DNA from: JBBDYG01 sp040901765
GTDB lineage: Bacteria; Planctomycetota; Planctomycetia; Pirellulales; Lacipirellulaceae
Assembly: GCA_040901765.1 (NCBI GenBank)
Contig: JBBDYG010000013.1
Span: 1 to 64,000, forward strand
DNA length: 64,000 nucleotides
Reading direction: 5' to 3'
Numbering within the stretch: position 1 is the first letter of the stretch; each line of letters opens with the position of its first letter. The translations under genes and the position numbers were made by a program. Shown here in pieces: positions 45,673 through 53,431 of this stretch. Below the pieces are notes generated by a model, which was given only the letters and a program-made list of their open reading frames with translations, had not been told where the DNA came from and ran no database searches.

Positions 45673-47112
45673 TTACGCTTTTCCCAGGATGTATAAATCG
45701 TCGATCAGCGAGCACCGGCGTTCGCGGGTGAAAGTGAGTGGTGTGGTGACGCCTTCGCCGGTCGGCGTCGCGATCGAGAACGACAGGTAGCCTTCGCCGC
45801 CCAGACCGAGCGACGACATACAAGGGCCGTTCTTTACGAACAGCGTGGTGTCGAGTGCCCGGCCCATCTTGGTCATGTTTCGCACGTTGTTGGTGTGAAT
45901 GATCGCGGTATGGCCGAAACCATGCTCGTAGTGCTTGGCGAGACTGATCGCTTCGTCGACATTGCGGCAACGGACGAACGGCAGGAAGGGCATCATTTGC
46001 TCGACCGGAACAAAGGGGTTAGTCTCTGCGACTTCACCGAACAGCAATTCGGTTCCCGCGGGCACCTGCCGGCCCGCGGCGCGGGCCAGAACGGCGGCGT
46101 CCTGGCCGATAAACTCCTTGGCCGCCACTTCGTGACGGTGTTCGCCTTCGCCGACCGTGGTGATCGCCACTGCGGTTAGTCGCTCGATCTCCTGCGCGTT
46201 GAGCCGCACCGCGCCGTGGCGTTCCATTGCGGCGAGCAGATCGTCGAACACTTCATCGACGCAGAAGACTTCCTTTTCGGCGATGCAGAGCAGGTTGTTG
46301 TCGTAAGCTGCGCCTTGGATAATCGCCTTGGCCGCGCGGTCGAGATCAGCGGTCTCATCCACCACGACGGGTGGATTGCCTGGACCGGCGACGATCGCCC
46401 GCTTGCCGCTGTTGAGTGCCGCCCGAGCCACGGCGGGGCCGCCAGTAACGCAAATGCAGGCGATGTCGCGATGCTTGAACAGCGCGTTGGCTGTCTCCAG
46501 CGTCGGCTCGGCGATTACGCAAATCAGGTTGTCGATTCCCACATCGGCCGCGATGGCGCGGTTGAACCGCCGCACGCCTTCCACGGCGACCCGCTTGCCG
46601 CTGGGATGCGGGTTCACGACCACCGTGTTGCCGCCGGCGATCATGCTCACGGCGTTGCCGGTGATCGTTGGTAGCGAATGAGTGACCGGCGTGATTGCTC
46701 CAATCACACCGAACGGAGCGTGTTCGATTACGCACAGCCCATGATCGCCGCTAAAAACTTCCGACTTAAGGAACTCGACGCCCGGCGTTCGTTCGCCCAG
46801 TGTCTTGAGTTTTTCAATTTTGTGTTCCAATCGGCCAATTTTGGTTTCCTCCATCTCCATCGTGCCAAGCTCGACGCATTGCTCGATCGAGATCCGGCGA
46901 ATGTGGTCGATCGCCCGCTTGCGGTCGGCAATCGGCCGCCGACTCAGTTCGTCAAACGCCTCGCTCGCCGCGGCGACGGCTTCATCGACCGACGTAAAGA
47001 TGCCGTACCGACCATGAAAGTCGCTATTGGTTCCACCGACCGGCGGGATACGGCCCACTTCGGCGAGAACTTGTTGCACGACATTGCGGATGATGGATTC
47101 GCTAATTTGCAT
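45673..47112 (-). CDS. CoA-acylating aldehyde dehydrogenase (PduP/EutE type), encapsulated
   Basis: 479 residues. An N-terminal amphipathic helix (MQISESIIRNVVQQVLAEVG) is a typical encapsulation peptide. The dehydrogenase core has ITPVTHSLPTI, GNTVVVNPHPSGK and the catalytic Cys in DNNLLCIAEKEVF (about residue 269). It converts lactaldehyde (or propionaldehyde) to the acyl-CoA with NAD+. It sits between BMC-P genes and would act inside the shell with PduL and acetate kinase. Confidence 0.92.
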   Translation of the reverse strand: MQISESIIRNVVQQVLAEVGRIPPVGGTNSDFHGRYGIFTSVDEAVAAASEAFDELSRRPIADRKRAIDHIRRISIEQCVELGTMEMEETKIGRLEHKIEKLKTLGERTPGVEFLKSEVFSGDHGLCVIEHAPFGVIGAITPVTHSLPTITGNAVSMIAGGNTVVVNPHPSGKRVAVEGVRRFNRAIAADVGIDNLICVIAEPTLETANALFKHRDIACICVTGGPAVARAALNSGKRAIVAGPGNPPVVVDETADLDRAAKAIIQGAAYDNNLLCIAEKEVFCVDEVFDDLLAAMERHGAVRLNAQEIERLTAVAITTVGEGEHRHEVAAKEFIGQDAAVLARAAGRQVPAGTELLFGEVAETNPFVPVEQMMPFLPFVRCRNVDEAISLAKHYEHGFGHTAIIHTNNVRNMTKMGRALDTTLFVKNGPCMSSLGLGGEGYLSFSIATPTGEGVTTPLTFTRERRCSLIDDLYILGKA

Positions 47113-47123
47113 GGGAAGTTACT

Positions 47124-47165
47124 GGTTAGCCGCGACGCGGAGTCTTCGGAGCGGAGCGCGTTGCG
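47124..47165. repeat. 42-bp direct repeat, copy 2
   Basis: Identical to 45621-45662. With copy 1 it flanks the aldehyde dehydrogenase gene in direct orientation. The tail GCGCGTTGCG is part of a weak hairpin. Confidence 0.9.
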
Positions 47166-47179
47166 ATGATGATTAAATG

Positions 47180-47500
47180 CTATTTTTCGGCCTGTTCATT
47201 CTTGAAAACGCATCGTTGATCGACGTCTACACGATCGACGATGCCAACCACCACACAATCGATCGGCAAACTTTTCGTCTCTGGCGTCAACCGGGCGCTG
47301 GAGCCTTGGGTGATGAGCACCATTTCGCCGACGCCCGCACCGAGCGTGTCGACGGCGACAAACGTCCGGCCGGCGCTCGTGAGGGACTTGCGCGTTGTTG
47401 TGTCGAGGCGAAGCGGCTCCACGACGAGCAGCTTTTGGCCGCGCATCGTCTCAACCTTTTGCGTCGAAACCACCGAACCGGTGACTTTGGCAAGGAACAT
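47180..47500 (-). CDS. BMC-P (EutN/CcmL) pentameric shell protein
   Basis: 106 residues. MFLAKVTGSVVSTQKVETMRGQKLLVVEP and DTLGAGVGEMVLITQGSSAR match EutN/CcmL. A longer C-terminus (DVDQRCVFKNEQAEK) extends past the fold compared with the two shorter paralogues. AAGG lies upstream of ATG 47500. Third vertex protein; three divergent BMC-P proteins are usual in this class of locus. Confidence 0.92.
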   Translation of the reverse strand: MFLAKVTGSVVSTQKVETMRGQKLLVVEPLRLDTTTRKSLTSAGRTFVAVDTLGAGVGEMVLITQGSSARLTPETKSLPIDCVVVGIVDRVDVDQRCVFKNEQAEK

Positions 47501-47533
47501 GCTAATTGCCTTACGTTATTGCAACCGCTGAGA

Positions 47534-47603
47534 AACGCTAATACTCGCTAATAGGACGAAACTAAATTGAGTTCGATTAGTGTCGACTAGCGTCGATCAG
47601 CGG
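47534..47603. repeat. Imperfect inverted repeat, GCTAAT family
   Basis: AACGCTAATACTCGCTAATAG and GATTAGTGTCGACTAGCGTCG, related to 4921-4988. It overlaps the last codons of the acetate kinase gene. Confidence 0.45.
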
Positions 47604-48795
47604 TACTCTTCTTTTTCCGTAATAGTTCTTCGGTCTGTCTCGCGACGATCAATTCTTCGTTGGTTGGCACCACCCAAATCTGCACGCAACTTTGCTCGGA
47701 GTGAATCGGCCCTTCGCCGCGCAGCGACTCGTTGCGAGCCGGGTCGATGACGATCCCCAGTTCTTCCAGCGAGTCACACACGGCGGCTCGAATCTGCGGC
47801 CGGTTTTCGCCGATGCCGCCGGCGAACGCAATCGCGTCCGCGCCGCCTAGTTCCACGAGGTAGGCGCCGAGGTAGTGGCGGATGCTGCTCACATATACAT
47901 CCACCGCGAGGCGAGCTTGTTTGCTGCCGGCCTCCGCCGCGGCGGCCACGTCGCGGATGTCGCCGCTCGTCCCGCTGAGGCCGGCCAGACCGCTCTTGTT
48001 TGCAAGGATGCCGAGCACTTCGTCGAGCGACTTGCCGGTACGTTCCATCACGACCGGCAGCGCAAACACATCAAAATCGCCGACGCGGTTGTTCTGCGGC
48101 AGACCCGACTGCGGGCTCATGCCCATCGAAGTCGCGATGCTTTGTCCATTGCGAATTGCGCACAAGCTGCTGGAGCCACCCAAGTGGCAGGAGATCACCC
48201 GCAGCTTGTTGCTGCCCAATAGTTGTGCCGTCCGCTCCGCCACATAGCGGTGGCTCGCTCCGTGAAACCCCCACCGCCGCACTTGGAAATCGGTCGCCCA
48301 CTCCAGCGGAACGGCGTAGTGCCGCAGGCGGTCGGGGATCGTCTCGTGGAAGCCGGTCTCGAACGCCGCCACGAGCGGGATGTTTGGCATCTGCTCGTGC
48401 AGTTGTCGCATTGCCGCGAGGTACGCCGGGTTGTGCGCGGGCGCCACGCGGTTCATTGTTTCCATCGCCGCGAGCAATTCTCCATCGACCCGACGAACAC
48501 CGCCGGCGCTGCCGCCATGCACCGCCTTGAAGCCAATGGCCGCCACGTCGCTAGCGCTCGCGAGACACCCGTGTTGCGGGTCGGTCAACTGCACGAGGCA
48601 GGCCTCGAAAGCCGCGACATGATTGGGCGCACGGACCGTCAATTCTTGCCAAGCGCCGCCGATTTCTACGAACGCCGGACTCGACTCGGCGCCGATCCGC
48701 TCGACGCCGCCGCGCGCAAGCTGCTCGTCCCGGTCAGTGTCAAACAACCGGTACTTGAAGCTGGTCGAGCCAAGATTGGCGACGAGGATTTTCAA
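47587..48795 (-). CDS. ackA: Acetate/propionate kinase
   Basis: 402 residues; start is TTG 48795 with GAAGGG upstream. Motifs: NLGSTSFKYRLF at the N-terminus (the phosphate-binding strand), HGGSAGGVRRVD, the catalytic HLGGSSSLCAIRNG, and AFAGGIGENRPQIRA. It makes ATP from the acyl-phosphate produced by PduL, outside or at the shell. Within this locus, lactyl-phosphate is the expected substrate; the enzyme family commonly uses acetyl- or propionyl-phosphate. Confidence 0.93.
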   Translation of the reverse strand: MKILVANLGSTSFKYRLFDTDRDEQLARGGVERIGAESSPAFVEIGGAWQELTVRAPNHVAAFEACLVQLTDPQHGCLASASDVAAIGFKAVHGGSAGGVRRVDGELLAAMETMNRVAPAHNPAYLAAMRQLHEQMPNIPLVAAFETGFHETIPDRLRHYAVPLEWATDFQVRRWGFHGASHRYVAERTAQLLGSNKLRVISCHLGGSSSLCAIRNGQSIATSMGMSPQSGLPQNNRVGDFDVFALPVVMERTGKSLDEVLGILANKSGLAGLSGTSGDIRDVAAAAEAGSKQARLAVDVYVSSIRHYLGAYLVELGGADAIAFAGGIGENRPQIRAAVCDSLEELGIVIDPARNESLRGEGPIHSEQSCVQIWVVPTNEELIVARQTEELLRKKKSTADRR

Positions 48796-48871
48796 AATTG
48801 TGAGCCCTTCAAGAGTGGCGCTCTATGCAGTTAGCTGTTTCAAATGATCGTCACTTACGATAACGGCTGCT

Positions 48872-49090
48872 CTTCATCCCGGGAGGGATGGCAGCGATTA
48901 GCCGGTGGTCGCGAAGCGCACCACCGGAAAGCAAACAAAGTTTGGTACGACCCCGGCAGGGGTCGCAGCAATGCTCCATTCTGCAAACTGCTGGCACCCC
49001 TACCGGGGTGCTTCCCAATCATTCCTCACCGTTTTCCGGTGGTGGCGCTTGCGCTTACCACCGGCTAATGGCTATCAAGCCTCCGGCTTG
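48872..49090 (+). repeat. Composite palindromic element, copy A
   Basis: The 348-base spacer between ackA and the first BMC-H gene (48796-49143) has no gene but holds this element. Ordered modules: CTTCATCCC; ATTAGCCGGTGGTCGC with CACCACCGG; ACGACCCCGGCAGGGGTCGC; GGCACCCC...CGGGGTGC; CCGGTGGTGGCGCTTGCGC with ACCACCGGCTAAT; and GCCTCCGGCTTG. The outer modules are inverse copies of each other, so the whole forms one large palindrome. Copy B is at 62341-62552. Confidence 0.85.
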
Positions 49091-49143
49091 AAACGACGTT
49101 GGCATTTCCGTCCGCAAAAAAGCGTTAACGGCCAGTCACTGCG

Positions 49144-49413
49144 CTAACTCAAAAATGCAGCGACCACTCCGTCCGAAGGCCGGGCGATTACATGGCTCGA
49201 AACAAGCTCACCGATCTGGCTCGCGGCCGCCGCACCGGCTTCCACCGCGGCGCGGACGCTTCCGACGTCTCCGCTAACGACGGTCGTTACATATCCGCCG
49301 CCGAGATCGACACGCTTCTCAATTTTCACATTGGCCGCTTTGGCCATGGCGTCGGTCGCTTCAACGAGCGGCACGATGCCCTTGGTTTCAATAAGTCCGA
49401 TTGCTGGTTGCAT
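49144..49413 (-). CDS. BMC-H hexameric shell protein
   Basis: 89 residues from ATG 49413 (MQPAIGLIETKG); AAAGG lies upstream. BMC-domain features: IETKGIVPLVEATDAMAKAANV and VVSGDVGSVRAAVEAGAAAA. It forms the hexagonal tiles of the facets. Paired with the BMC-H gene upstream; the two differ at the surface and pore residues. Confidence 0.94.
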   Translation of the reverse strand: MQPAIGLIETKGIVPLVEATDAMAKAANVKIEKRVDLGGGYVTTVVSGDVGSVRAAVEAGAAAASQIGELVSSHVIARPSDGVVAAFLS

Positions 49414-49451
49414 AAGTGGAACCTTTCTCTGAAGATCGTTTGAATTCATTA

Positions 49452-49556
49452 AACAGGAGGGAGCAGAGGAAGCAGAGGTGTGCAACGACGAATGACGATG
49501 TTCTCGATTGCCTTTGGTTTTTCGTCATTCTCTCTGCTTTCTCTGCTACCTCCTGT
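49452..49556. repeat. AACAGGAGGAAACAGAGG palindrome family, copy 3
   Basis: Left arm AACAGGAGGGAGCAGAGGAA and right arm TCTCTGCTTTCTCTGCTACC with CTCCTGT. It lies between the two BMC-H genes, so it is transcribed within the operon and may act on stability or relative expression. Confidence 0.7.
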
Positions 49557-49570
49557 AAAACAACTACACG

Positions 49571-49867
49571 CTACTTAGCCGGCTTCTTGACCAATTTGAG
49601 CACCGTTTCGATGTCTTCATGCGGGCGGGCGATCACCTGCACGCTGACGACGGTGCCGATGCGGCCCGCGGCCGCTGCGCCGGCGTCGGTCGCGGCCTTC
49701 ACCGCACCGACATCACCGGTGACGAAGACTGCCGCCAGTCCGGCCCCGACCTTCTCCCAGGTCAGAAACTCTACATTCGCTGCTTTAAGCATGGCGTCGG
49801 TTGCCTCGATCGTGGGGACCAACCCCTTCGTCTCAATCATGCCGAGCGCCTCAACTACCTTGGCCAT
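49571..49867 (-). CDS. BMC-H hexameric shell protein
   Basis: 98 residues. LGMIETKGLVPTIEATDAML and FVTGDVGAVKAATDAGAAAA are the BMC-domain hallmarks; the C-terminal tail (EDIETVLKLVKKPAK) is longer than in the neighbour. GAGAGG upstream of ATG 49867. Facet tile of the shell. Confidence 0.94.
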   Translation of the reverse strand: MAKVVEALGMIETKGLVPTIEATDAMLKAANVEFLTWEKVGAGLAAVFVTGDVGAVKAATDAGAAAAGRIGTVVSVQVIARPHEDIETVLKLVKKPAK

Positions 49868-49989
49868 TTCGATTACCTCTCGTGGTTAAAACTGAGTTCT
49901 ACAATCGCATTGTCGCGCGAAGTCATCCGACCTTGCGGTCGGCGCTAACGCTTGTCTTCAATCCCAAATCCCAAATCTGAAATCCCAAA

Positions 49990-50685
49990 TCATCCATGAC
50001 ATCCGCACCCACCGTCCTGCCGCACCAATTCAACTTTCGCGGCGTGATCTAAATCCGCCGCGTTGCCTTCGTCGGTGTCGATGTGAACTTCGAGCTTGCT
50101 CGTTTCGTCGGCCCGTACGAGCAGATCCTCAAGCACCGTCGTGCAAGCGGAATCGATCTTTAGTTTCATGCGGTCGCCATTTTTCACTCCATAGCGATGG
50201 GCGTCGCGGACGTTCATGTGAACGTGCCGCTCGGCGCGAATGACTCCCTCAGGCAGTTCAACGACCCCCGCGGGTCCAACCAGCACGCAGCCCGGCGAAC
50301 CGGCAATCTTGCCGCTGGCCCGCACCGGCAAGTCGATGCCTAGCGAAATGCCGTCGGTGAATGCCAACTCCACTTGGCTGAACGATCGCGTTGGGCCAAG
50401 CACTCGCACGCTGGGAAGCATCCGCCGCCGCGGGCCGACGACCATCACCGTCTCCTCTGCCGCGAAGAAGCCGTCCTGGTACAGCGGCTTTGCCCGTGTG
50501 AGCACGTGCCCCGGACCAAAAAGTCGTTCCACGTGCTCGTCCGTCAAATGGACATGCCGCGCGGAAATGCTTACCACGAGCTTCGGCCCCACCGGCTCGG
50601 CTGCGCCATTTGCGAACGCGAACTGCTGGCGGACGATTTGCCGCACAATGCGTTCGACGGTCGAGCGTTCGAGGGTGGCAGTCAC
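49990..50685 (-). CDS. pduL: Phosphate acyltransferase PduL, encapsulated
   Basis: 231 residues from GTG 50685, which overlaps the deoR stop by four bases (GTGA). An N-terminal amphipathic helix (ERSTVERIVRQIVRQQFAF) is an encapsulation peptide. Two PduL domains with Zn-binding His: SISARHVHLT and RAERHVHMNV, plus a C-terminal VHIDTDEGNAADLDHA. It converts acyl-CoA and phosphate to acyl-phosphate and recycles CoA inside the compartment. Confidence 0.92.
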   Translation of the reverse strand: MTATLERSTVERIVRQIVRQQFAFANGAAEPVGPKLVVSISARHVHLTDEHVERLFGPGHVLTRAKPLYQDGFFAAEETVMVVGPRRRMLPSVRVLGPTRSFSQVELAFTDGISLGIDLPVRASGKIAGSPGCVLVGPAGVVELPEGVIRAERHVHMNVRDAHRYGVKNGDRMKLKIDSACTTVLEDLLVRADETSKLEVHIDTDEGNAADLDHAAKVELVRQDGGCGCHG

Positions 50686-51491
50686 GGGGAGGGGTCGGAG
50701 GTCGGAGGTCGGAGGTCGGGGAGGGTTTCGTGTGCCGCAGCGAGATGCAACCTTGCCCCGGCTGAAGTGATTCGATCGCGCCACTCGGGCGTCAAGGCTT
50801 CATCCACGACGAAGTGGTGGACTTCGCTCAAATCGCAAATGTGGGCCAGGCTTTGGTGGCCGAATTTTGTGCTGTCAGCGACGACGATCACTTCCTCCGC
50901 GGAGCGAATCATCGCCCGCTGCGTGTTCACCAGCAGCAGGTTGCTGTTGTACAAACCTTGCACGTGAACTCCCGCCGCGCTGATGACTGCCTTGCGGACT
51001 CGCAACGACTCGAGCATCTGCACGGCGTAGTCGCCTTGGATCGCGCCGCTTCGCGGGTGGACGTAGCCGCCGATTACCACCAAGTCGATGTTCGGGGAGG
51101 AATTAAACAAGTTCGCCACGGGCAACGAGTTGGTGACAATCTGCAGTGGCCGGGCGACAAGTCGCTGGGCCAGTTCGTAAGTGGTGCTGCCGCCATCGAG
51201 CAGCACGGTGTCGGAGTCCTCAATCAGCCCCGCGGCAATCTCCGCAATCGCCTTTTTCTTGTCCCACTGGGCCGCCTTCTGGTGGCGGAAGTGGACCAAG
51301 TTCGGCGACGGCCCGGTGTAAAACGCCCCGCCGTGGGTCCGCTTGGCTGCGCCTTCATTTTCCAACTGGGCCAGATCGCGGCGGACGGTCGATTCGGAAA
51401 CCTCTAGCGCGCCGGCAAGGTCTGGCAGCGACGCAAACCCTTGCCGCTGCACGATTTCCAGCAATCGAGAACGTCGATCGGTCGTGATCAT
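50682..51491 (-). CDS. DeoR-family regulator of the BMC operon
   Basis: 269 residues, first gene of the operon. N-terminal winged helix: RSRLLEIVQRQGFASLPDLA...VSESTVRRDLAQLENEGAAKRTHGGA. C-terminal sugar-phosphate sensor: VLLDGGSTTYELAQRL and VVADSTKFGH. It probably senses a sugar-phosphate of the fucose/rhamnose pathway and represses the operon. The palindrome at 51575-51599 is its likely operator. Confidence 0.9.
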   Translation of the reverse strand: MITTDRRSRLLEIVQRQGFASLPDLAGALEVSESTVRRDLAQLENEGAAKRTHGGAFYTGPSPNLVHFRHQKAAQWDKKKAIAEIAAGLIEDSDTVLLDGGSTTYELAQRLVARPLQIVTNSLPVANLFNSSPNIDLVVIGGYVHPRSGAIQGDYAVQMLESLRVRKAVISAAGVHVQGLYNSNLLLVNTQRAMIRSAEEVIVVADSTKFGHQSLAHICDLSEVHHFVVDEALTPEWRDRITSAGARLHLAAAHETLPDLRPPTSDPSP

Positions 51492-51574
51492 ACTGTAAGT
51501 TTAGGCCAAGGCGACCAATCGGATCGGGTTGCCACCTTTTAGATTGTGACAGAATTCTCTCAGAGTTCAAGCAC

Positions 51575-51599
51575 CAAATTGAAATATATCTTTCATTTG
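51575..51599. promoter_or_regulatory. Candidate DeoR-type operator
   Basis: CAAATTGAAA and CTTTCATTTG form an inverted repeat with a TATAT centre (one-base gap). It lies 84-108 bases upstream of the deoR start. DeoR-family sites commonly contain TTTCATTT-like half-sites, so autoregulation of the BMC operon is plausible. No binding shown. Confidence 0.5.
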
Positions 51600-51910
51600 T
51601 AGCCAGAATCCGTCAACAAAGAGTCACCAGTCGGCCCCGATCTGGCGATGAAAACTGGTCGCGCGGCGACCAATCGGCGAGTTCCTCGAGGAATATGGCA
51701 CTCGGCCACGCTGCGCGCGCCATGAAACTGGCCGGCTCATGCGCGAATTCGATAGATGGCGGTTGGAATTGTACCGCTAGGTTCTTCTGAGTCTCCGCTT
51801 GGCGGAGCCATCCAACGTTTGCGCCTCATTGACAGCACCGTCAATCGCGGCGACCTTGCCGGCCAATGAACGTGCTGCAAATGAGGCATCGACTTTCCGC
51901 CCCGCCGATC
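51600..51910. other. Intergenic region between the BMC operon and the IS element
   Basis: No convincing gene. The minus strand has an open stretch, about 51770-51895, that would read FAARSLAGKVAAIDGAVNEA and could be a gene fragment cut by the insertion, but it lacks a start and I could not identify it. The promoter of the BMC operon should lie near 51510-51600. Confidence 0.4.
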
Positions 51911-52960
51911 GGTAGTGTCCTAACTTTGAGTTGCTGGTTTTAGTACGGCCGCGAAAAGCTCGTCAAAGCTCCAGACGTGACCCTCCAGCCCGGCCATCAT
52001 GCAAGCCGTCGGACGCTTCTTGCCGCTGGTTCCGGGTCGCCGCGTCTGCCAGCAGTAATTGTAGTATGCTGCAAACATCGCGAAAGCGGCAACCAGGTTT
52101 TCCAGCTTCTTAGAGAAGCAAAGCGTCAGCCGATTCAGCCGACGCAGGAACACCCGTTGCGTGCCGTTCAGGCGCTCAACGTGCGAAGTGCATATTGTCC
52201 GCTCATCACGCTTGCCTATGCCCCGTCGCCCTTCACGCTTGGTGCCTATCATTTCCGACGGGGTGTATTCCATCTTGGCATTGCGGTACTGCTTGATGAT
52301 CGTCCCGTAGCGGACGTAGGGACCGAAAGCCAAGTCCACGGCTTCCGGGTAGGCCGCGAATCCGTCGGTGCTGATTTGGGTAACAGCGGTGTAGGAACCA
52401 TCGACGTAGGCGTGGCGGTCGCTCGCGTGAGGGTTGGGCATCGTCAGCCGGCGAGCTACGTCGCTCATAAACCGGCGAGCGTTGTCGGCAGACCGCTTTC
52501 CAACCGCGAAGCTCGGCATGAGCTTGGTGTTTTCGTCGATGCAGGTCCACAGATAAATGTCGCCCTGATCGTGCTTCTCGGCGCGCTCTTGCAACATGAG
52601 GCGGGATTGCTTTTTGGCAACGTAGGTCCACTGTTCATCGAATTGCAAATGCGACAGCGTGAGGTTCTGCATTCGGCTATCGAGAAACTCTCGGCAAGCG
52701 TTACCGAAGAAAACGATCAGGCGACAGATAGTATCGCGGTGCAAGCCCGTGGTTCTTTCGGTCGCGCGAATAGACATACCTTCCGTCAGCAGTCGCAGAG
52801 CCAGCTTGGCGGTATCGACCGGGATTTTCATATTGCCGAGTAGCTTTATTGGTGTATCGGCCCAGACTTTGCCACAAAGCGTGCATCGGTGACGCTGATT
52901 ACCCTTACGATCCTTACCGAATTTCTTGGAATGCTCGTGATTACAGGCGGAAACTACCAT
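51911..52960 (-). mobile_element. IS1-type insertion sequence
   Basis: Left end candidate GGTAGTGTCCTAACTTTG at 51911, ten bases from the transposase stop. The right end is unclear: no inverse copy of the left end follows, except GGTAGTTTCC directly at the transposase start codon (9 of 10 positions match). No target duplication was found. The right boundary is therefore uncertain. Confidence 0.6.
51920..52960 (-). CDS. IS1-family-like transposase
   Basis: 346 residues. The N-terminus has a zinc-ribbon-like CNHEHSKKFGKDRKGNQRHRC...CGK, then a helix-turn-helix MSIRATERTTGLHRDTICRL. The DDE-type catalytic residues are likely Asp in FDEQWTYV, Asp in STDGFAAY and Glu in SHVERLNGT; the spacing fits the IS1 family. 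The length (about 346) is that of the single-frame group without the frameshift seen in classical IS1. It looks intact. Confidence 0.85.
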   Translation of the reverse strand: MVVSACNHEHSKKFGKDRKGNQRHRCTLCGKVWADTPIKLLGNMKIPVDTAKLALRLLTEGMSIRATERTTGLHRDTICRLIVFFGNACREFLDSRMQNLTLSHLQFDEQWTYVAKKQSRLMLQERAEKHDQGDIYLWTCIDENTKLMPSFAVGKRSADNARRFMSDVARRLTMPNPHASDRHAYVDGSYTAVTQISTDGFAAYPEAVDLAFGPYVRYGTIIKQYRNAKMEYTPSEMIGTKREGRRGIGKRDERTICTSHVERLNGTQRVFLRRLNRLTLCFSKKLENLVAAFAMFAAYYNYCWQTRRPGTSGKKRPTACMMAGLEGHVWSFDELFAAVLKPATQS

Positions 52961-53039
52961 GCGAAACTTCCCCTTGCTTGTGGCTTTCGCTAGAATGGCA
53001 ATTGCTAAGGCTGTAATCTGCGAAAGCCGGTTGTAGTTG

Positions 53040-53080
53040 CCCCACCGCGACCTACCAGGGTTTCGGTGGGGTTTTTATTT
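53040..53080 (+). terminator. Rho-independent terminator-like hairpin
   Basis: CCCCACCG (53040-53047) and CGGTGGGG (53064-53071) followed by TTTTTATTT. It points in the + direction and lies just upstream of the ribbon-helix-helix gene, so it could stop transcription coming from the IS side or serve as an attenuator. Confidence 0.65.
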
Positions 53081-53110
53081 GCCGCTTGCTTCGCGACATT
53101 GATTGTATTA

Positions 53111-53147
53111 TATTGAATCAACGCACCGTTGTCAATATGATTCAATA
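53111..53147. promoter_or_regulatory. Palindromic operator candidate for the ribbon-helix-helix gene
   Basis: TATTGAATCA (53111-53120) and TGATTCAATA (53138-53147) are perfect inverse copies. Between them CAACG and CGTTG (53119-53131) form a second dyad. It ends about 20 bases before the gene start, which fits autoregulation by the encoded protein. Confidence 0.5.
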
Positions 53148-53167
53148 CTATTATTTCAAGTGACGCA

Positions 53168-53383
53168 ATGGCCAAGAAAAAACAGCATGGCGGCAAACGT
53201 GAAGGAGCAGGGCGAAGGCCGTCGAATCCAGAGGGACGAACCATCGCCATCGCTGCTACGATTCCCGAAACGCTTGTGGCACGCCTCGACGAGTTAGCTA
53301 AGAACGAAGGCTGGAGTCGCTCTGAGGCGATCACAGCGGCTATCAGGAAGCTCCTGGGGCGCAAGAGAAGCAATAGCCCGTAA
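53168..53383 (+). CDS. Ribbon-helix-helix (CopG/MetJ-type) DNA-binding protein
   Basis: 71 residues. A basic N-terminus (AKKKQHGGKREGAGRRPSN), then the ribbon TIAIAATIPETLVARLDELA and helices WSRSEAITAAIRKLLG. Small regulators of this type act as antitoxins or plasmid/phage regulators. No toxin gene follows directly; the downstream feature is the tRNA on the other strand. Lower-GC flanks suggest acquired DNA. Confidence 0.8.
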   Translation: MAKKKQHGGKREGAGRRPSNPEGRTIAIAATIPETLVARLDELAKNEGWSRSEAITAAIRKLLGRKRSNSP

Positions 53384-53431
53384 AAAGCCGCTTGAAATGT
53401 GGCTGTACGGACTTCGTGAGCAGCGATATAA

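Noticed and set aside
51770..51895. Gene remnant next to the IS element
   Set aside because: The open stretch reads plausibly as protein but is short, has no start and matches no family I can name; it is only mentioned in the gap note.
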